A stretch of DNA of 64,000 bases from Paucidesulfovibrio longus DSM 6739 (lineage in GTDB: Bacteria; Desulfobacterota; Desulfovibrionia; Desulfovibrionales; Desulfovibrionaceae). The DNA is taken from the NCBI RefSeq assembly GCF_000420485.1, contig NZ_ATVA01000014.1, positions 310,001-374,000 of the forward strand, written 5' to 3'. Below are positions 25,603-35,541 of the stretch, piece by piece (positions within the stretch are counted from its first letter, which is position 1; the number at the start of each line of letters is the position of its first letter). Below the pieces are notes generated by a model, which ran no database searches, had not been told where the DNA came from, and worked only from the letters and a program-made list of their open reading frames with translations. Both the position numbers and the translations under genes were made by a program.

Positions 25603-26895
25603 ATGTCGGAATACGGGATGCCTGAATACAAGGTAAGTTTGGACCAGCTTCGGCCGGGCGTGTTCATCCGCCTGGACCGCCGCAACTGGTTCAGCCACCC
25701 GTTTCTGTTCAACAGCTTCAAGATCGGCGACCAGGGACAGATCGAGGTGCTCCGCGAGCTGGGCATCGACGTGGTCACCTGCATTCCGGAAAAGAGCGAC
25801 TGCCTCCCCGGTCGCGCCAAGGGCAACGGGAACGGAGCCAGAGTCGCTGTTCCGCCCGACCCGGCGCCTTCGGCCTGCGACGCGCTCAGCTCCGAGCTGG
25901 AACGGCTCTGGTGCATCAAGCGCGAACGCGCCGAGCGCCTGCGCAAGAAACGGCAGGCCATCGCCAAGTGCGAGGAGCGCTATGTGGACGCGGTTCGGCT
26001 GGCCGCGGAGCTGCGGCGCGGCGTGCTCGCCGGGGAGAATGCCAAGGGAGCCGAGGCCGAGGCCTTTGTGAGCAGGCTCGCCGAGGTCTTCCTGGGCGAT
26101 CCCGAATCCACCCTGCACCTGATGAACGTGCTCACGCCCGAAGAGCAGATCTACTCGCACGAACTGAACGTGACCATCCTCTCCATGATGCTGGCGCGCG
26201 AGGGCGGGCTGAAACGGGAACGCCTGGTCCTGCTGGGCATGGCCGCCCTGCTGCACGACGTGGGCAAGGAACGCATCGACCGCAAGCTGCTCAAGAAGCG
26301 CGGCCCCCTGACCCGGCCGGAGGTCCAGCTGCTCCAGCGCCACGTGGAGCTGGGCCGCGACCTGCTCATGAAGCTGCCCGCCATGCCTCTGCGCATGGTC
26401 GAGGCCGTCTACCAGCACCACGAGATGCTCGACGGCAGCGGCTATCCCCTGGGACTCACCGCCGGGGCCATCTGCACCGAGGCCCGCCTTCTGGCCGTGG
26501 CCAACGTCTACGACAACCTCTGCAACCACCAGGATCCGGACCGCTCCCTGACCCCGTATCTTTCCCTTTCCTACATGTTCACCCAGCGGCGCGACCAGCT
26601 CGACGCCGAACTGCTCTCCCTGTTCATCCGCTGCATGGGCGTCTATCCGCCGGGCACGGTGGTCCAGCTCAGCAACGGCTCCATCGGCATGGTCATGGCC
26701 GTGAACCCGGACAACCAGCTCTGCCCCAGCCTGGTCATGTACGACCCGGAAATACCGCGCAAGGAAGCCCTGATCGTGGACCTGGCCGAAGAGCCGGAAC
26801 TGAAGGTGGAGAAAAGCATCCGGCTCAGCCATCTGCCTGCGGAAATTCTGGCCTACCTCAGCCCGCGCACCCGCATCTCCTACTTCGTGGAATAA
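25603..26895 (+). CDS. HD-GYP domain cyclic-di-GMP phosphodiesterase with DUF3391
   Basis: This 430-residue cytoplasmic protein has an N-terminal DUF3391 region (residues 5-65, LDQLRPGVFIRLDRRNWFSH), a charged coiled linker (about 95-155), and an HD-GYP domain. The domain shows the HD pair in LLHDVGKERIDRKLL near residue 222 and the diagnostic HHEMLDGSGYP near residue 275, followed by a VANVYDNLCN motif. HD-GYP enzymes break down cyclic di-GMP. The window also encodes a GGDEF synthase at 61.5 kb, and the gene lies beside the Tad pilus locus, so control of attachment is a reasonable guess. It converges on the hybrid kinase gene. Confidence 0.9.
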   Translation: MSEYGMPEYKVSLDQLRPGVFIRLDRRNWFSHPFLFNSFKIGDQGQIEVLRELGIDVVTCIPEKSDCLPGRAKGNGNGARVAVPPDPAPSACDALSSELERLWCIKRERAERLRKKRQAIAKCEERYVDAVRLAAELRRGVLAGENAKGAEAEAFVSRLAEVFLGDPESTLHLMNVLTPEEQIYSHELNVTILSMMLAREGGLKRERLVLLGMAALLHDVGKERIDRKLLKKRGPLTRPEVQLLQRHVELGRDLLMKLPAMPLRMVEAVYQHHEMLDGSGYPLGLTAGAICTEARLLAVANVYDNLCNHQDPDRSLTPYLSLSYMFTQRRDQLDAELLSLFIRCMGVYPPGTVVQLSNGSIGMVMAVNPDNQLCPSLVMYDPEIPRKEALIVDLAEEPELKVEKSIRLSHLPAEILAYLSPRTRISYFVE

Positions 26896-26956
26896 TCCGC
26901 CGCGCCGTTTCGGGCGCAGGGCGCGTTTTCGTCGGGATATTGAGGCAACGAGGTCT

Positions 26957-28723
26957 TCAGGCGTCGGGGTCGCCGTTCGGCGGAGTTTCCAGCAGGCGGC
27001 TCACGCTCTGCACGAGCTTGTTCTTCAGGATGGGCTTCATGATCACGTCGCAGATGCCCAGGGATTGGGCGCGTTCCACGCTGATGGTGTCCGAGAAGCC
27101 CGTGCAGAGGATCACGGGCAGGCCGGGCCGGATCTTCAGCAGCTCCTGGCTCAGTTCCACCCCGGTCATGTTCGGCATGGCGTAGTCCGTGACCACGAGG
27201 TCGAAGTCTTCGGGCCGGAAGCGGAAGGCTTCCAGCGCCTCCACGCTGGAGGTGCGCGCCGTGACCTCGAAGCCGAAGCCTTCGAGCATCTCGCGGGCGA
27301 TGTCCACCAGGGGCTTTTCGTCGTCCACCACGAGCACGCGGCCCTTGCCGGGCTGGAGCACGGGCAGCGCGGCCGGAGCCGGAGCGGCCTCGGCGCGGGC
27401 GCGCGGCAGGTAGACGTGGAACGTGCTTCCGCGTCCCTTTTCGCTCTCCACGCTGACCGCGCCCTCGTGGGTCTTGACGATGCCGTGGACCACGGAAAGG
27501 CCCAGGCCCGTGCCTTCGCCCGGTGCCTTGGTCGTGAAGAACGGCTCGAAGATGCGTTCCATGATTTCCGGATCCATGCCCGGACCCGTGTCGCTCACGC
27601 TGAGGTGCAGGAACCAGCGCGGATCGTGGAGTCGGGCAGGGGCGTTCTCGTCCGCGTCGGCGAGGCGGATGACCAGCTCGCCGCCGCGCTCGCCCATGGC
27701 CTGGGCCGCGTTGGCGCAGAGGTTGAGCACGATCTGGTGGAACTGGGTCGGGTCGGCCAGGGCCAGATCCTCCCGCGTCTCGAACACGGTATGGATCGCC
27801 ACGCTGGAAGGAATGCTGGAGCGCAGGAGCTTCATGGCCTCCTTGATCAGCGGGATCAGCTTCAGGGGGCGGCGTTCCTGCGGTCCCTGGCGGCTGAAAT
27901 TCAGGATCTGGTTGATCAGGTCGCGGGCGCGGGAGCCGGCGCGCATGATTTCGTCCACGCGGCGGCGCATGCTCTGGTCCTGGCCCGCGCCCTCGCGGAT
28001 CAGCTCGGAATAGCCGAGCATCACGCCGAGGATGTTGTTGAAGTCGTGGGCGATGCCCCCGGCCAGGGTGCCCAGGGCTTCCATCTTCTGGGCCTGCCGG
28101 AGCTGTTCCTCCAGGGCCTTCTGGTGGCTGATGCGGCGCTCGACCCGCTGGGCCAGCGTCTCGTTGAGCACGCGCAGTTCCTGCTCCGTGCTCCATTTGT
28201 TGCAGAGCGAAATGGCGAGCTGGCGCAATTCCTGGGGGCGGAAGGGTTTTTGGAGGTAGAGCAGCTTGCCCGGCGGGGGAATGCGGCGGTTCAGTTCTTC
28301 CAGGCTCACGTCCGTGTAGGCCGTGACCATGACGATTTCCAGATCCGGATCGACCTGCCGGATGGCCTCGGCGGTCCAGACCCCGTCCGGCCCGCTCCGC
28401 AGGCGCACGTCCACCAGGGCCACAGCAAAGGGCGCGTCCTGGGCCAGGGCTTCCTGCACGGCGCGCACCGCGTCGCGGCCGTCTTCGCAGATGGTCAGCT
28501 CGAACCGCAGGCCGCCCGTGGGATGCGGGGCGACCCGGCCTTCGGCGGCCGCGGCCAGGGGCAAGGGGGCGCTCTCCCCCAGTTCCAGAATGTCCTGGTA
28601 GAGGGTCAGCATGCCCGCCTCGTCGTCCACGGCGAGCAGGCGATAGACGTTGGTCTCCCCGCGCAAGCTCTGTTCCCGCCTTTCTTTCGCATCGTTGTGA
28701 AAGGGCCAGAGATAGGAGTACAT
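26957..28723 (-). CDS. Hybrid histidine kinase with receiver domains at both ends, Tad operon
   Basis: This 588-residue soluble protein has a receiver domain at about 27-180 (phosphoacceptor in [13 protein letters not shown]) and a coiled linker. A kinase core follows with H-box [20 protein letters not shown] and ATPase motifs [21 protein letters not shown] and [16 protein letters not shown] second receiver lies at about 460-580 (acceptor in [15 protein letters not shown]). ATG 28723 follows GGAGAG. It stands 104 bases downstream of the TPR-SPOR gene on the same strand, with no terminator seen between, so it is likely the last gene of the Tad operon. It could be the partner of the orphan sigma-54 regulator at 39.2-40.6 kb. 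That link is inferred from position. Confidence 0.9.
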   Translation of the reverse strand: MYSYLWPFHNDAKERREQSLRGETNVYRLLAVDDEAGMLTLYQDILELGESAPLPLAAAAEGRVAPHPTGGLRFELTICEDGRDAVRAVQEALAQDAPFAVALVDVRLRSGPDGVWTAEAIRQVDPDLEIVMVTAYTDVSLEELNRRIPPPGKLLYLQKPFRPQELRQLAISLCNKWSTEQELRVLNETLAQRVERRISHQKALEEQLRQAQKMEALGTLAGGIAHDFNNILGVMLGYSELIREGAGQDQSMRRRVDEIMRAGSRARDLINQILNFSRQGPQERRPLKLIPLIKEAMKLLRSSIPSSVAIHTVFETREDLALADPTQFHQIVLNLCANAAQAMGERGGELVIRLADADENAPARLHDPRWFLHLSVSDTGPGMDPEIMERIFEPFFTTKAPGEGTGLGLSVVHGIVKTHEGAVSVESEKGRGSTFHVYLPRARAEAAPAPAALPVLQPGKGRVLVVDDEKPLVDIAREMLEGFGFEVTARTSSVEALEAFRFRPEDFDLVVTDYAMPNMTGVELSQELLKIRPGLPVILCTGFSDTISVERAQSLGICDVIMKPILKNKLVQSVSRLLETPPNGDPDA

Positions 28724-28827
28724 CGTCTCTCCGCGAAGTTCAATCGGCGTTGAAGATGTTGCCCGCGTCGCCCCGGAGGCTGGGTGGGAGGGGCCTCCGG
28801 GACGGACGCGGGCGTGGACGGGAGGGT

Positions 28828-30294
28828 TCAAAGAACCCGGTGGGCCGGGGGGGTGGCCTGTTCCGGGTTCTCGAACGACTTGATGAACAGCTCTTCCGTA
28901 TCGGGCTGGCCCAGTGCGGACGCGGCCGAGGCGCGCTTGGCGCGTGCTTCGTCGAGGCTGGGGTAGCGCCCGGCCATGACCCGGTACCAGACGCCCTTTT
29001 CCGGCAGCTCCACGCGGGCCACGCTGATGTCGAGGCCCGAAGGCGCGAGGCGTGCGGCCTCGCCCTCGGCCACGGCGCGGGTGCGGAAGGAGGCCACGTG
29101 GAAGCCGTAGACCCTGGCCGGGGCGGACGCCTTGCCGGGTTCCGCCTGGGCACTGTCCTGGGCGGGACGCAGGCTCGCCGTGGCGGCGCGGGCCTGGCCG
29201 GAGGGAAGAGCGGGTTCAAAATGCATGGGCAGCGCGGAAACGGGTTCCTTTTCCGGATCGGCGAGCAGCGCGGGATGCGATGCGGAGCGCTCGTCCTGCG
29301 GCGCGGGGGCCGGGTCGTCGCCGGAAGCGGGCGCGGGAGCCGGTTCGGGCCGGGTGGCGGCCAGGCCGGAGGCGAGGAAGCCACGGGCCATGCGCGCCTG
29401 CTTAAGATTTTCGAACGCCTTGGCGTAGTAGCTCGGCGAGAGTTCCACGGCCTTCTCGAAGCAGGAGGCCGCGTCGTCCACCTCTCCCTGGAGCAGGAGC
29501 ACGTAGCCGAGGTTGTTGTAGGCGCTGGCCTCGCCGCCCGCGTACTTGAAGGCTTCCAGCGCCTCCTGGCGGCGGCCCATGCGCGCCAGGGTCAGGCCGA
29601 TGTTGTTGTAGGTCCGGTCCTTGGGCGCGCCCGCGAGCAGGGCCTTGCGAAAGGCGTCCAGGGCGGGGGCGTATTCACGGCGCATGAGCAGGGTCACGCC
29701 CAGGTTGTTCAGGGTTCCGGCCCGGTTCGGGGCCAGCTCCAGGGAGGCGTTCAGCTCCCGCAGGGAGGCGTCCAGGTCGCCTTCGCGGCTGTCGAGCACG
29801 CCGAGGAGCTGGTGCGTGCGCCAGAGCGTCGGATCGGCGGCCACGGCGCGCTCCAGGTGCTCCCGCGCTTCCTTCAGCAGTCCGGTCCGCAGGTAGACGG
29901 CTCCCGCGCCCTCGTTGGCTCCGGCGTGGTCCGGGCTGGCCGCGAGCACTTCCTGGAACTCGGTCAGGGCCGCGTCGGTCTGGTTGTCCGCGAGCAGGAG
30001 CAGTCCCTTGCGCGCCCGCAGGTCCAGGCGGCGCGGATCGTCCTGCGGCGCGCCCGCGAGTTCGAGTTCGGCCAGGGCCTTCTGGTAGTGCAGGAAGGCG
30101 GCCTCCCCGCGCCCCTCGGCGGCCAGCCGGTCGCCGATGCGTTGATGCTGTTCCGGGCTCAGGTTCGGCCCGTTCCCCTCGCCGGGAATGGCCAGGTCGG
30201 CCAGGGTGGCGGTCTCGTCCAGGCTCTTGGGCGCGCAGCCCGCGAGCAGCCCCAGGAGCAGCATTCCCATCAGCACGGTGGTCGCGGTACGCAT
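28828..30294 (-). CDS. TPR lipoprotein with C-terminal SPOR domain (TadD-like)
   Basis: This 488-residue lipoprotein starts at ATG 30294, with AGGAGG seven bases upstream, and has the lipobox LLAGC near residue 20. Eight or so tetratricopeptide repeats fill residues 45-310 (for example EGAGAVYLRTGLLKEAREHL and NNIGLTLARMGRRQEALEAF). An Ala/Pro-rich linker follows, then a SPOR domain at about 395-470 (YGFHVASFRTRAVAEGEAARL, cut here for length). TadD proteins are TPR lipoproteins that help place the secretin in the outer membrane. The added SPOR domain, which binds denuded peptidoglycan, is not part of standard TadD and suggests septal or wall anchoring of the pilus machine. Confidence 0.85.
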   Translation of the reverse strand: MRTATTVLMGMLLLGLLAGCAPKSLDETATLADLAIPGEGNGPNLSPEQHQRIGDRLAAEGRGEAAFLHYQKALAELELAGAPQDDPRRLDLRARKGLLLLADNQTDAALTEFQEVLAASPDHAGANEGAGAVYLRTGLLKEAREHLERAVAADPTLWRTHQLLGVLDSREGDLDASLRELNASLELAPNRAGTLNNLGVTLLMRREYAPALDAFRKALLAGAPKDRTYNNIGLTLARMGRRQEALEAFKYAGGEASAYNNLGYVLLLQGEVDDAASCFEKAVELSPSYYAKAFENLKQARMARGFLASGLAATRPEPAPAPASGDDPAPAPQDERSASHPALLADPEKEPVSALPMHFEPALPSGQARAATASLRPAQDSAQAEPGKASAPARVYGFHVASFRTRAVAEGEAARLAPSGLDISVARVELPEKGVWYRVMAGRYPSLDEARAKRASAASALGQPDTEELFIKSFENPEQATPPAHRVL

Positions 30295-30355
30295 CGCGTC
30301 CTCCTTGGTTTCATGTCCGTTTCGCATTTCTCTCCCTCCCCGCTTTGTCCGCGCC

Positions 30356-31303
30356 TCAGCGCATCTTGCTCAGCACGTCGACCATGCGGATGCCCGCCGG
30401 GCCCATGATGGCCACGAACAGCGCGGGCAGGATGCAGGTCACGAGGGGGATGAGCAGCTTGACCGGCAGCTTGGCGGCCTTTTCCTCGGCCCGCTGCTGA
30501 CGCTTGGTGCGCAGCGCGTCCGAGTAGACCCGCAGGGTCTGGGCTACGCTGATGCCGAAAATGTCCGCCTGGATGAGCAGGGTCGCCAGGCTGTTCAGGT
30601 CGTCCAGGCCCACGCGCCGGGCCATGTCGCGCAGAGCTTCCTGCCGGGGCTTGCCCGCGCGCAGCTGGAGCGTGAGGGTCTTCAGCTCCGAGGAGATCAC
30701 GGGCGCGGACGAGGCCAGCTCGCGGCTGACGCGGTACACGGCCTGGTCCAGGCCCATGCCCGCCTCCACGCAGACCACGAGCAGGTCCAGGGCGTTGGGC
30801 AGCTCCTCGGCGGCCCGTTGCTGGCGCGCGGCCACCCGGCCCCGCAGCCAGTAGTCCGGGGCCAGCAGTCCGATGGCCGCGGGCAGCGCCACGCAGACGA
30901 TGGTCCAGTGCAGGGGCAGCTCGGGCAGGGCCAGCAGGCGCACGAGCAGCCCGCCGCCGGCCAGGAGCAGCGTGCCTCCGGCCTTGACGCCCTGGAAGGT
31001 CAGCGCCGCGTTGGGACCGCGCATTCCCGCTCGGACCAGGGCCAGCCGGGTCTGGTCCACCCGTTCCTCTTCCTTGGGGCCGAGCTTGCGGCCCAGGGAG
31101 GCCAGCAGTCCGGCGGCGTCGCGCAGGGGATTGGAGCGCTGGTCCGCGTCCTGGAGCGCGCCGCCGGGCCGGGCCGCGCCCAGTCTGCGGCGCAGCTCTC
31201 CGGCCCGGCCGGACCGGAGCGCGGAGAGCGCGCCCGAAGCGAGCAGGAAGACCGAGAGCGCGCCCAGGGCCACGATGACCATCGGAAGAAATTGCTGCTG
31301 CAT
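30356..31303 (-). CDS. tadC: TadC, Tad pilus inner-membrane platform protein
   Basis: This 315-residue type II secretion F-domain protein has a membrane segment at the N-terminus (MVIVALGALSVFLLASGA), two or three in the middle and one at the end (LVTCILPALFVAIMGPAGI). The F-domain core includes LDLLVVCVEAGMGLDQAVYR and a second conserved stretch FGISVAQTLRVYSDALRTKR. With TadB it forms the platform on which the CpaF ATPase acts. It begins 10 bases after tadB. Confidence 0.93.
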   Translation of the reverse strand: MQQQFLPMVIVALGALSVFLLASGALSALRSGRAGELRRRLGAARPGGALQDADQRSNPLRDAAGLLASLGRKLGPKEEERVDQTRLALVRAGMRGPNAALTFQGVKAGGTLLLAGGGLLVRLLALPELPLHWTIVCVALPAAIGLLAPDYWLRGRVAARQQRAAEELPNALDLLVVCVEAGMGLDQAVYRVSRELASSAPVISSELKTLTLQLRAGKPRQEALRDMARRVGLDDLNSLATLLIQADIFGISVAQTLRVYSDALRTKRQQRAEEKAAKLPVKLLIPLVTCILPALFVAIMGPAGIRMVDVLSKMR

Positions 31304-31313
31304 CGTCGCCCTC

Positions 31314-32315
31314 CTAGACCTTGATCCGGATCATGCGCCGGATGATCAGTGAACCGAGAAGCATGCTCCCCAGCGCGCCCTGGATCAGCCGCTTGCCCAC
31401 TTCCGTGGTGAAGAGCGTGGTCATGTATTCCGGGTTGAGCAGGTAGAGCACCCCGGTGACGATGAAGGGCAGGGCGATGAGGATGTAGGCGGAGATGCGG
31501 CCTTCCGCCGAGAGCACGCGCACCCGGCCCAGCAGCTTGAAGCGCTCGCGCACCAGCCCGGCGATGCCGCCGATGATCTCGGCGAGGTTGCCGCCGGTCT
31601 CGCGCTGCACGTTCACCGAGACCACGAAGAACTTGAGGTCGTCGCAGTCCACGCGGGCCAGCAGGTTGAGCATGGCCTGCTCCACGGCCACCCCGAAATT
31701 GATCTCGTCCATGGTCGTGCGGAATTCCTCGCCGATGGGATCCTCGAACTCGTCCGCCACCATGCGCAGGCCGCCGGAAAAGGTGTTGCCCGCCTTCATG
31801 GCGCGGGCCACGAGGTCCAGCGCGTCGGGAAGCTGCTCCTGGAAGCGGGCCATGCGCTTGGCCTTGCGCCGCTTGAGCCAGGCGAACGGTGCAAAGGCCG
31901 CGCCGAGGCCGAGGAGCAGGAAGAGCGGCCCGGCGGAAAGCACCAGGGAGACGTAGAGCGCGCAGACCCCGATGAGCAGGGAGAGCAGGATGTACATGCC
32001 CGGATTGCCGGGGGCCCGGCCCTGGCGGATCAGCTCGCCCACGTTGCGGGCCCAGCGGGTCCGCTCCAGCGCGCGGTTGAGCAGGGGCACCTCGCTCATG
32101 GATTCGCGCCGCACGATGTCCACGGGCTGGGCGTCGGGCAGGGCCATGGCCAGGGCGTCGAGCCGCTCGCGCACGGCGCGCCCGGAGCGGTCGGACATGC
32201 GCCGCACGAGCACGATGGCGGCCAGCGCCAGCAGGAAGACCAGCGCGCCGCCCACGGCGGCCAGGAGTTCCGGCGTGAGATGTGCCAGGACGTTTCCGGT
32301 TTCGGTGCCGTTCAT
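31314..32315 (-). CDS. tadB: TadB, Tad pilus inner-membrane platform protein
   Basis: This 333-residue type II secretion F-domain protein has transmembrane segments near residues 10-35, 105-150 and at the C-terminus. The F-domain shows LPDALDLVARAMKAGNTFSG and NFGVAVEQAMLNLLARVDC. The conserved motif VQRETGGNLAEIIGGIAGLVRERFK (abridged here) is the usual Tad signature. The gene lies 43 bases after cpaF and 10 before tadC. TadB and TadC interact to form the membrane base for pilin extraction. Confidence 0.93.
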   Translation of the reverse strand: MNGTETGNVLAHLTPELLAAVGGALVFLLALAAIVLVRRMSDRSGRAVRERLDALAMALPDAQPVDIVRRESMSEVPLLNRALERTRWARNVGELIRQGRAPGNPGMYILLSLLIGVCALYVSLVLSAGPLFLLLGLGAAFAPFAWLKRRKAKRMARFQEQLPDALDLVARAMKAGNTFSGGLRMVADEFEDPIGEEFRTTMDEINFGVAVEQAMLNLLARVDCDDLKFFVVSVNVQRETGGNLAEIIGGIAGLVRERFKLLGRVRVLSAEGRISAYILIALPFIVTGVLYLLNPEYMTTLFTTEVGKRLIQGALGSMLLGSLIIRRMIRIKV

Positions 32316-32358
32316 GCCTTCCTCCTTGTCGCTCGCGTCCGCCGGGGCCGGAAGGCCC

Positions 32359-33789
32359 CTAAAACGCCGCCCCTGCCGTGAACATGTTCTGGTCCAGCCG
32401 GATGCCCTTGGCTTCCAGGGTCTTGGAAAACGCGGGACGGATGCCAGCGGCGCGGAACCCGCCCTGGACCTTGCCGTCCGGCCCCACGCCGGTCTGGGTG
32501 TAGTTGAAGATGTCCTGGATGGTGATCATGTCCCCTTCCATGCCCGTGATTTCCGTGAAATGCGTGACCTTGCGGCTGCCGTCCATGAGCCGCGAGGCCT
32601 GGATGATCACGTCCACCGCCGAGGAGATGTAGCGGCGCAGGGAAACGTCCGCGATCTTCAGCCCGGCCATGGAGACCATGGTTTCCAGGCGCATCAGGCA
32701 GTCGCGCGGGGTGTTGGCGTGGATGGTGGTCAGGGAGCCGTCGTGGCCCGTGTTCATGGCCTGGAGCATGTCCAGGGCCTCGGCAGAGCGGACCTCGCCC
32801 ACGATGATCCTGTCCGGGCGCATGCGCAGGCAGTTCTTGACCAGCTCGCGCTGGCTGACCTCGCCCCGGCCCTCGATGTTGGCGGGCCGCGTTTCCAGCC
32901 GGACCACGTGGTCCTGCTTGAGTTGCAGCTCGGCCGCGTCCTCGATGGTCACGATGCGCTCGTCCTCGGGGATGAACCGCGAGAGGCAGTTCAGCAGGGT
33001 GGTCTTGCCCGAGCCCGTGCCGCCGGAGATGATCACGTTCAGCCGGGCGCGCACCGCGCCTTCCATGAGCGTGGCGATCTGCGGGGTCAGGGAGCCGAAG
33101 GCGATCAGGTCGCCGACCTCGAGGGGATCCTTGGAAAACTTGCGGATGGACAGGGACGGACCGTCGATGGCCAGGGGGGGGATGATGGCGTTGACGCGGG
33201 AGCCGTCCTCCAGGCGGGCGTCCACCATGGGCGAGGATTCGTCGATGCGTCGGCCCACGCGGGAAACGATGCGGTCGATGATCTTCTTCAGGTGGGCGTT
33301 GTCCTTGAACCTTGCGCGCGTGCGCTGGAGCTTGCCGCCGCGCTCCACGTAGATCATCCGGTAGGAGTTGACCAGGATGTCGTTGACCGTGGGATCCTTG
33401 ATGAACGGTTCCAGCGGCCCCAGGCCCAGCACCTCGTCCTGGATCTCGGTGATCAGCAGTTCGCGCTCGGCCCGGTTCAGGGGTGCGTTCTTGAAGTCCT
33501 CGCCGAGCACGCTCTGGGAAAGGCGGCTGACTTCGGCCCGGACCTCGGCGCTGGAAAGGCTTTCCAGCAGGGAAAGGTCGAGCACGTCGATGAGCCGCGA
33601 GTGCAGCTGGGTCTTGATCTCGTAATACTGGTCGGACTGGCCGTCCGCGTCGGCCTCGCGCAGGGCCTCGGCCATGCGCCGGGCCGGGGTGGGCCGTGCG
33701 GCCGGGGCGGGTGCGCCCGCGCCTTCCTGGGGGCGGGGCCTGGGCTGTCCTTGCAGCAGGCTGCGGCTGAGTCGGGCGGCCAGGCTCAT
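32359..33789 (-). CDS. cpaF: CpaF/TadA, Tad pilus assembly ATPase
   Basis: This 476-residue type II/IV secretion hexameric ATPase powers Flp pilus assembly. It has an N-terminal region of about 150 residues, a catalytic domain with Walker [18 protein letters not shown] near residue 260, Asp box [13 protein letters not shown], Walker [21 protein letters not shown] and His box [19 protein letters not shown]. It overlaps the stop of cpaE by four bases (ATGA), so the two are coupled. Length and motif set are normal for CpaF. Confidence 0.95.
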   Translation of the reverse strand: MSLAARLSRSLLQGQPRPRPQEGAGAPAPAARPTPARRMAEALREADADGQSDQYYEIKTQLHSRLIDVLDLSLLESLSSAEVRAEVSRLSQSVLGEDFKNAPLNRAERELLITEIQDEVLGLGPLEPFIKDPTVNDILVNSYRMIYVERGGKLQRTRARFKDNAHLKKIIDRIVSRVGRRIDESSPMVDARLEDGSRVNAIIPPLAIDGPSLSIRKFSKDPLEVGDLIAFGSLTPQIATLMEGAVRARLNVIISGGTGSGKTTLLNCLSRFIPEDERIVTIEDAAELQLKQDHVVRLETRPANIEGRGEVSQRELVKNCLRMRPDRIIVGEVRSAEALDMLQAMNTGHDGSLTTIHANTPRDCLMRLETMVSMAGLKIADVSLRRYISSAVDVIIQASRLMDGSRKVTHFTEITGMEGDMITIQDIFNYTQTGVGPDGKVQGGFRAAGIRPAFSKTLEAKGIRLDQNMFTAGAAF

Positions 33790-34976
33790 GACGCCTCCAG
33801 CCCGGCGGAGAGCGCGTGGGCGTCGCGCTGCTTGCGCCGCAGAAATCCGAAGAGCGGCTTGCCCGCTCCGGAAGCGGTCCGGGCTTCGCGTCCGGAAATG
33901 TTCCGGGCCAGGCGGTCCACGGCGCGGGAAAGGGGCGACTTGGGCGCGGCCTCGGCCAGGGAGCGGCCCTGGTTCATGGCCGAGAGCACGGCGCGGTAGT
34001 CTTCGGGCAGGGAGGCGTGGATGCGCTTCTGGAGGATTTCTTCCATGTCCTGCGCGCCGATGTCGCCGTCCTTGAGCTGCCGGGAGGCCACGATGCGGAT
34101 CTTGTCCTCCTGGCCGCCGCTGCGCCGCAGCCCCTCGAGCACGCGCTTGGCGTGGGCCAGGCAGGGCAGGCTCGGATTCATGACCAGCAGAACCTGGTCC
34201 GAGGCGTCCACGTCGCGCAGGCCGTAGCCCTCCAGGCCCGCCTCGCCGTCCACCACGATCTGGTCGAAATTCCTGCGCAGCTCGGAAATGATCCGGAACA
34301 CGGTTTCGCCGAGGTCCGCGCCGGGCAGGGCGTCGCCGGGGGAGGCCAGCACGGCCAGCCCGGAGGAATGGCGGGCCAGCAGGCTTTCGAGGTAGGTGGC
34401 GTCCAGGCGGTCGAGATTTTCGGCGGCCTCGCCCCAGGTGTAGGCGTATTCGAGGTCGAGGAAGAGCGGGGTTTCGCCCAGGGGCCGCCGCAGGTCCAGG
34501 AGCGCGGTGCGCTCGCCCCGCGCCTGGAGCGCGCAGGCCAGGTTTACGGCCAGGGTGGTGGCCCCGGTTCCGGCCTTGGCTCCGGCCACGAGCGTGACCT
34601 TGCCGCTGGCCGGGGCCGAGCCGCTTTCCGGACCGCGCCGCCGCTCGGCGAACCGGGCCAGGGCGCGTCCCAGCTCCTTGGGCGGCACAGGCAGGGGCAG
34701 AAATTCATGGATGCCCGCGCGCATGGCCTGGATCAGGAATTCCGGCGAGGGCTCGGCGCAGGTCAGGAAGACCTCGCCCCGCGTCTGCGAGGCCAGGGCG
34801 CGGCTGAGGCGCGGAAAGTCCTGCTCGGTGCGCGGGTCCACCTCGTAGACGAGAATGTCCGAAGGCTCGCCCCGTGCCTGGAGGCTGACTCCCTTTGCGG
34901 CGCGGATGGTCTTTTCCAGCCCCTGGCGCGCGGTCTCGTCGCGGACCGCGAGCGCGATGCGGATTTCGTCGTGCAT
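33786..34976 (-). CDS. cpaE: CpaE/TadZ, Tad pilus localisation ATPase
   Basis: This 396-residue protein joins an N-terminal receiver-like domain (residues 1-115) to a MinD/ParA-type ATPase. The deviant Walker A is [20 protein letters not shown] near residue 135, followed by [20 protein letters not shown] and [12 protein letters not shown]. CpaE/TadZ proteins place the Tad machine at the cell pole. The receiver-like domain keeps the fold but lacks an obvious phosphoacceptor, as in other CpaE proteins. It is coupled to cpaF by a four-base overlap. Confidence 0.92.
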   Translation of the reverse strand: MHDEIRIALAVRDETARQGLEKTIRAAKGVSLQARGEPSDILVYEVDPRTEQDFPRLSRALASQTRGEVFLTCAEPSPEFLIQAMRAGIHEFLPLPVPPKELGRALARFAERRRGPESGSAPASGKVTLVAGAKAGTGATTLAVNLACALQARGERTALLDLRRPLGETPLFLDLEYAYTWGEAAENLDRLDATYLESLLARHSSGLAVLASPGDALPGADLGETVFRIISELRRNFDQIVVDGEAGLEGYGLRDVDASDQVLLVMNPSLPCLAHAKRVLEGLRRSGGQEDKIRIVASRQLKDGDIGAQDMEEILQKRIHASLPEDYRAVLSAMNQGRSLAEAAPKSPLSRAVDRLARNISGREARTASGAGKPLFGFLRRKQRDAHALSAGLEAS

Positions 34977-35027
34977 GGTTCCCCCCCGAAGTGATTCTCG
35001 TTTTCCGCCCTTGCTGGTCCCACCCGG

Positions 35028-35219
35028 CTAGGCGTTCGTTTCCATGGTCAGCCCTGTTTCCAGCGCTCCCAGCTCCCCGGCCAGGCTTGATGTGCGGCCC
35101 CGCGCGGGCGAGGGTTGCAGGCTGCCGAAGACGACCAGCGCCAGGATGAAGAGCATGATCAGCAGTTCCAGGCCGTGGCTTTCTTCCCGCTTTCTCTCGT
35201 GGATGACTTCCGCGTTCAC
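35028..35219 (-). CDS. Small membrane protein of the Tad operon (63 aa)
   Basis: This 63-residue protein starts at GTG 35219, with GGAGGAA ideally placed six bases upstream. The GTG overlaps the TGA of the lipoprotein gene (GTGA), a sign of coupled translation. It has one transmembrane segment (GLELLIMLFILALVVFGSLQ, near residues 15-35) preceded by a charged segment and followed by about 28 polar residues. I do not recognise a family. The coupling and position suggest a small accessory part of the Tad machine. Confidence 0.6.
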   Translation of the reverse strand: MNAEVIHERKREESHGLELLIMLFILALVVFGSLQPSPARGRTSSLAGELGALETGLTMETNA

Positions 35220-35509
35220 TTCTTTCCTCCCACGTTGAAGAGGCTCTGGAGGTTCACCGCCTTGACCTCGCGAGCCGGTTGGGGCGCTTCCTGGTAGTTC
35301 TTCATGGCCGTGGCGGCCCACTTGCCGTCCAGCCCCTCCACCGGGGCGTCGCCGCCCGCCAGGGGGTCCAGGGTCTGCGCGGCCAGGGCCGTGCGCGTGG
35401 AGTCGCCGAACCCGACTCCGGACCGGTGTTCCGAGGCGCAGCCCGCGAGCAGGGGCGCGGCGGCCAGGATCGCCGCGAGAACGGCGAGGAGTGCGGTGCG
35501 GATATTCAT
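35216..35509 (-). CDS. Small lipoprotein of the Tad operon (97 aa)
   Basis: This 97-residue predicted lipoprotein has a signal segment LLAVLAAILAAAPLLAGCAS with lipobox LLAGC (Cys near residue 24). A polar mature part of about 73 residues ends FNVGGKK. It lies between the secretin and the small membrane protein gene. Its place matches the small CpaD/TadF-like lipoproteins that accompany the secretin in other Tad operons, but I see no specific sequence match. A pilotin-like role is a guess. Confidence 0.65.
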   Translation of the reverse strand: MNIRTALLAVLAAILAAAPLLAGCASEHRSGVGFGDSTRTALAAQTLDPLAGGDAPVEGLDGKWAATAMKNYQEAPQPAREVKAVNLQSLFNVGGKK

Positions 35510-35541
35510 GCTGATTCTCCTTGTTCCTGCGTGGCCTCGCC

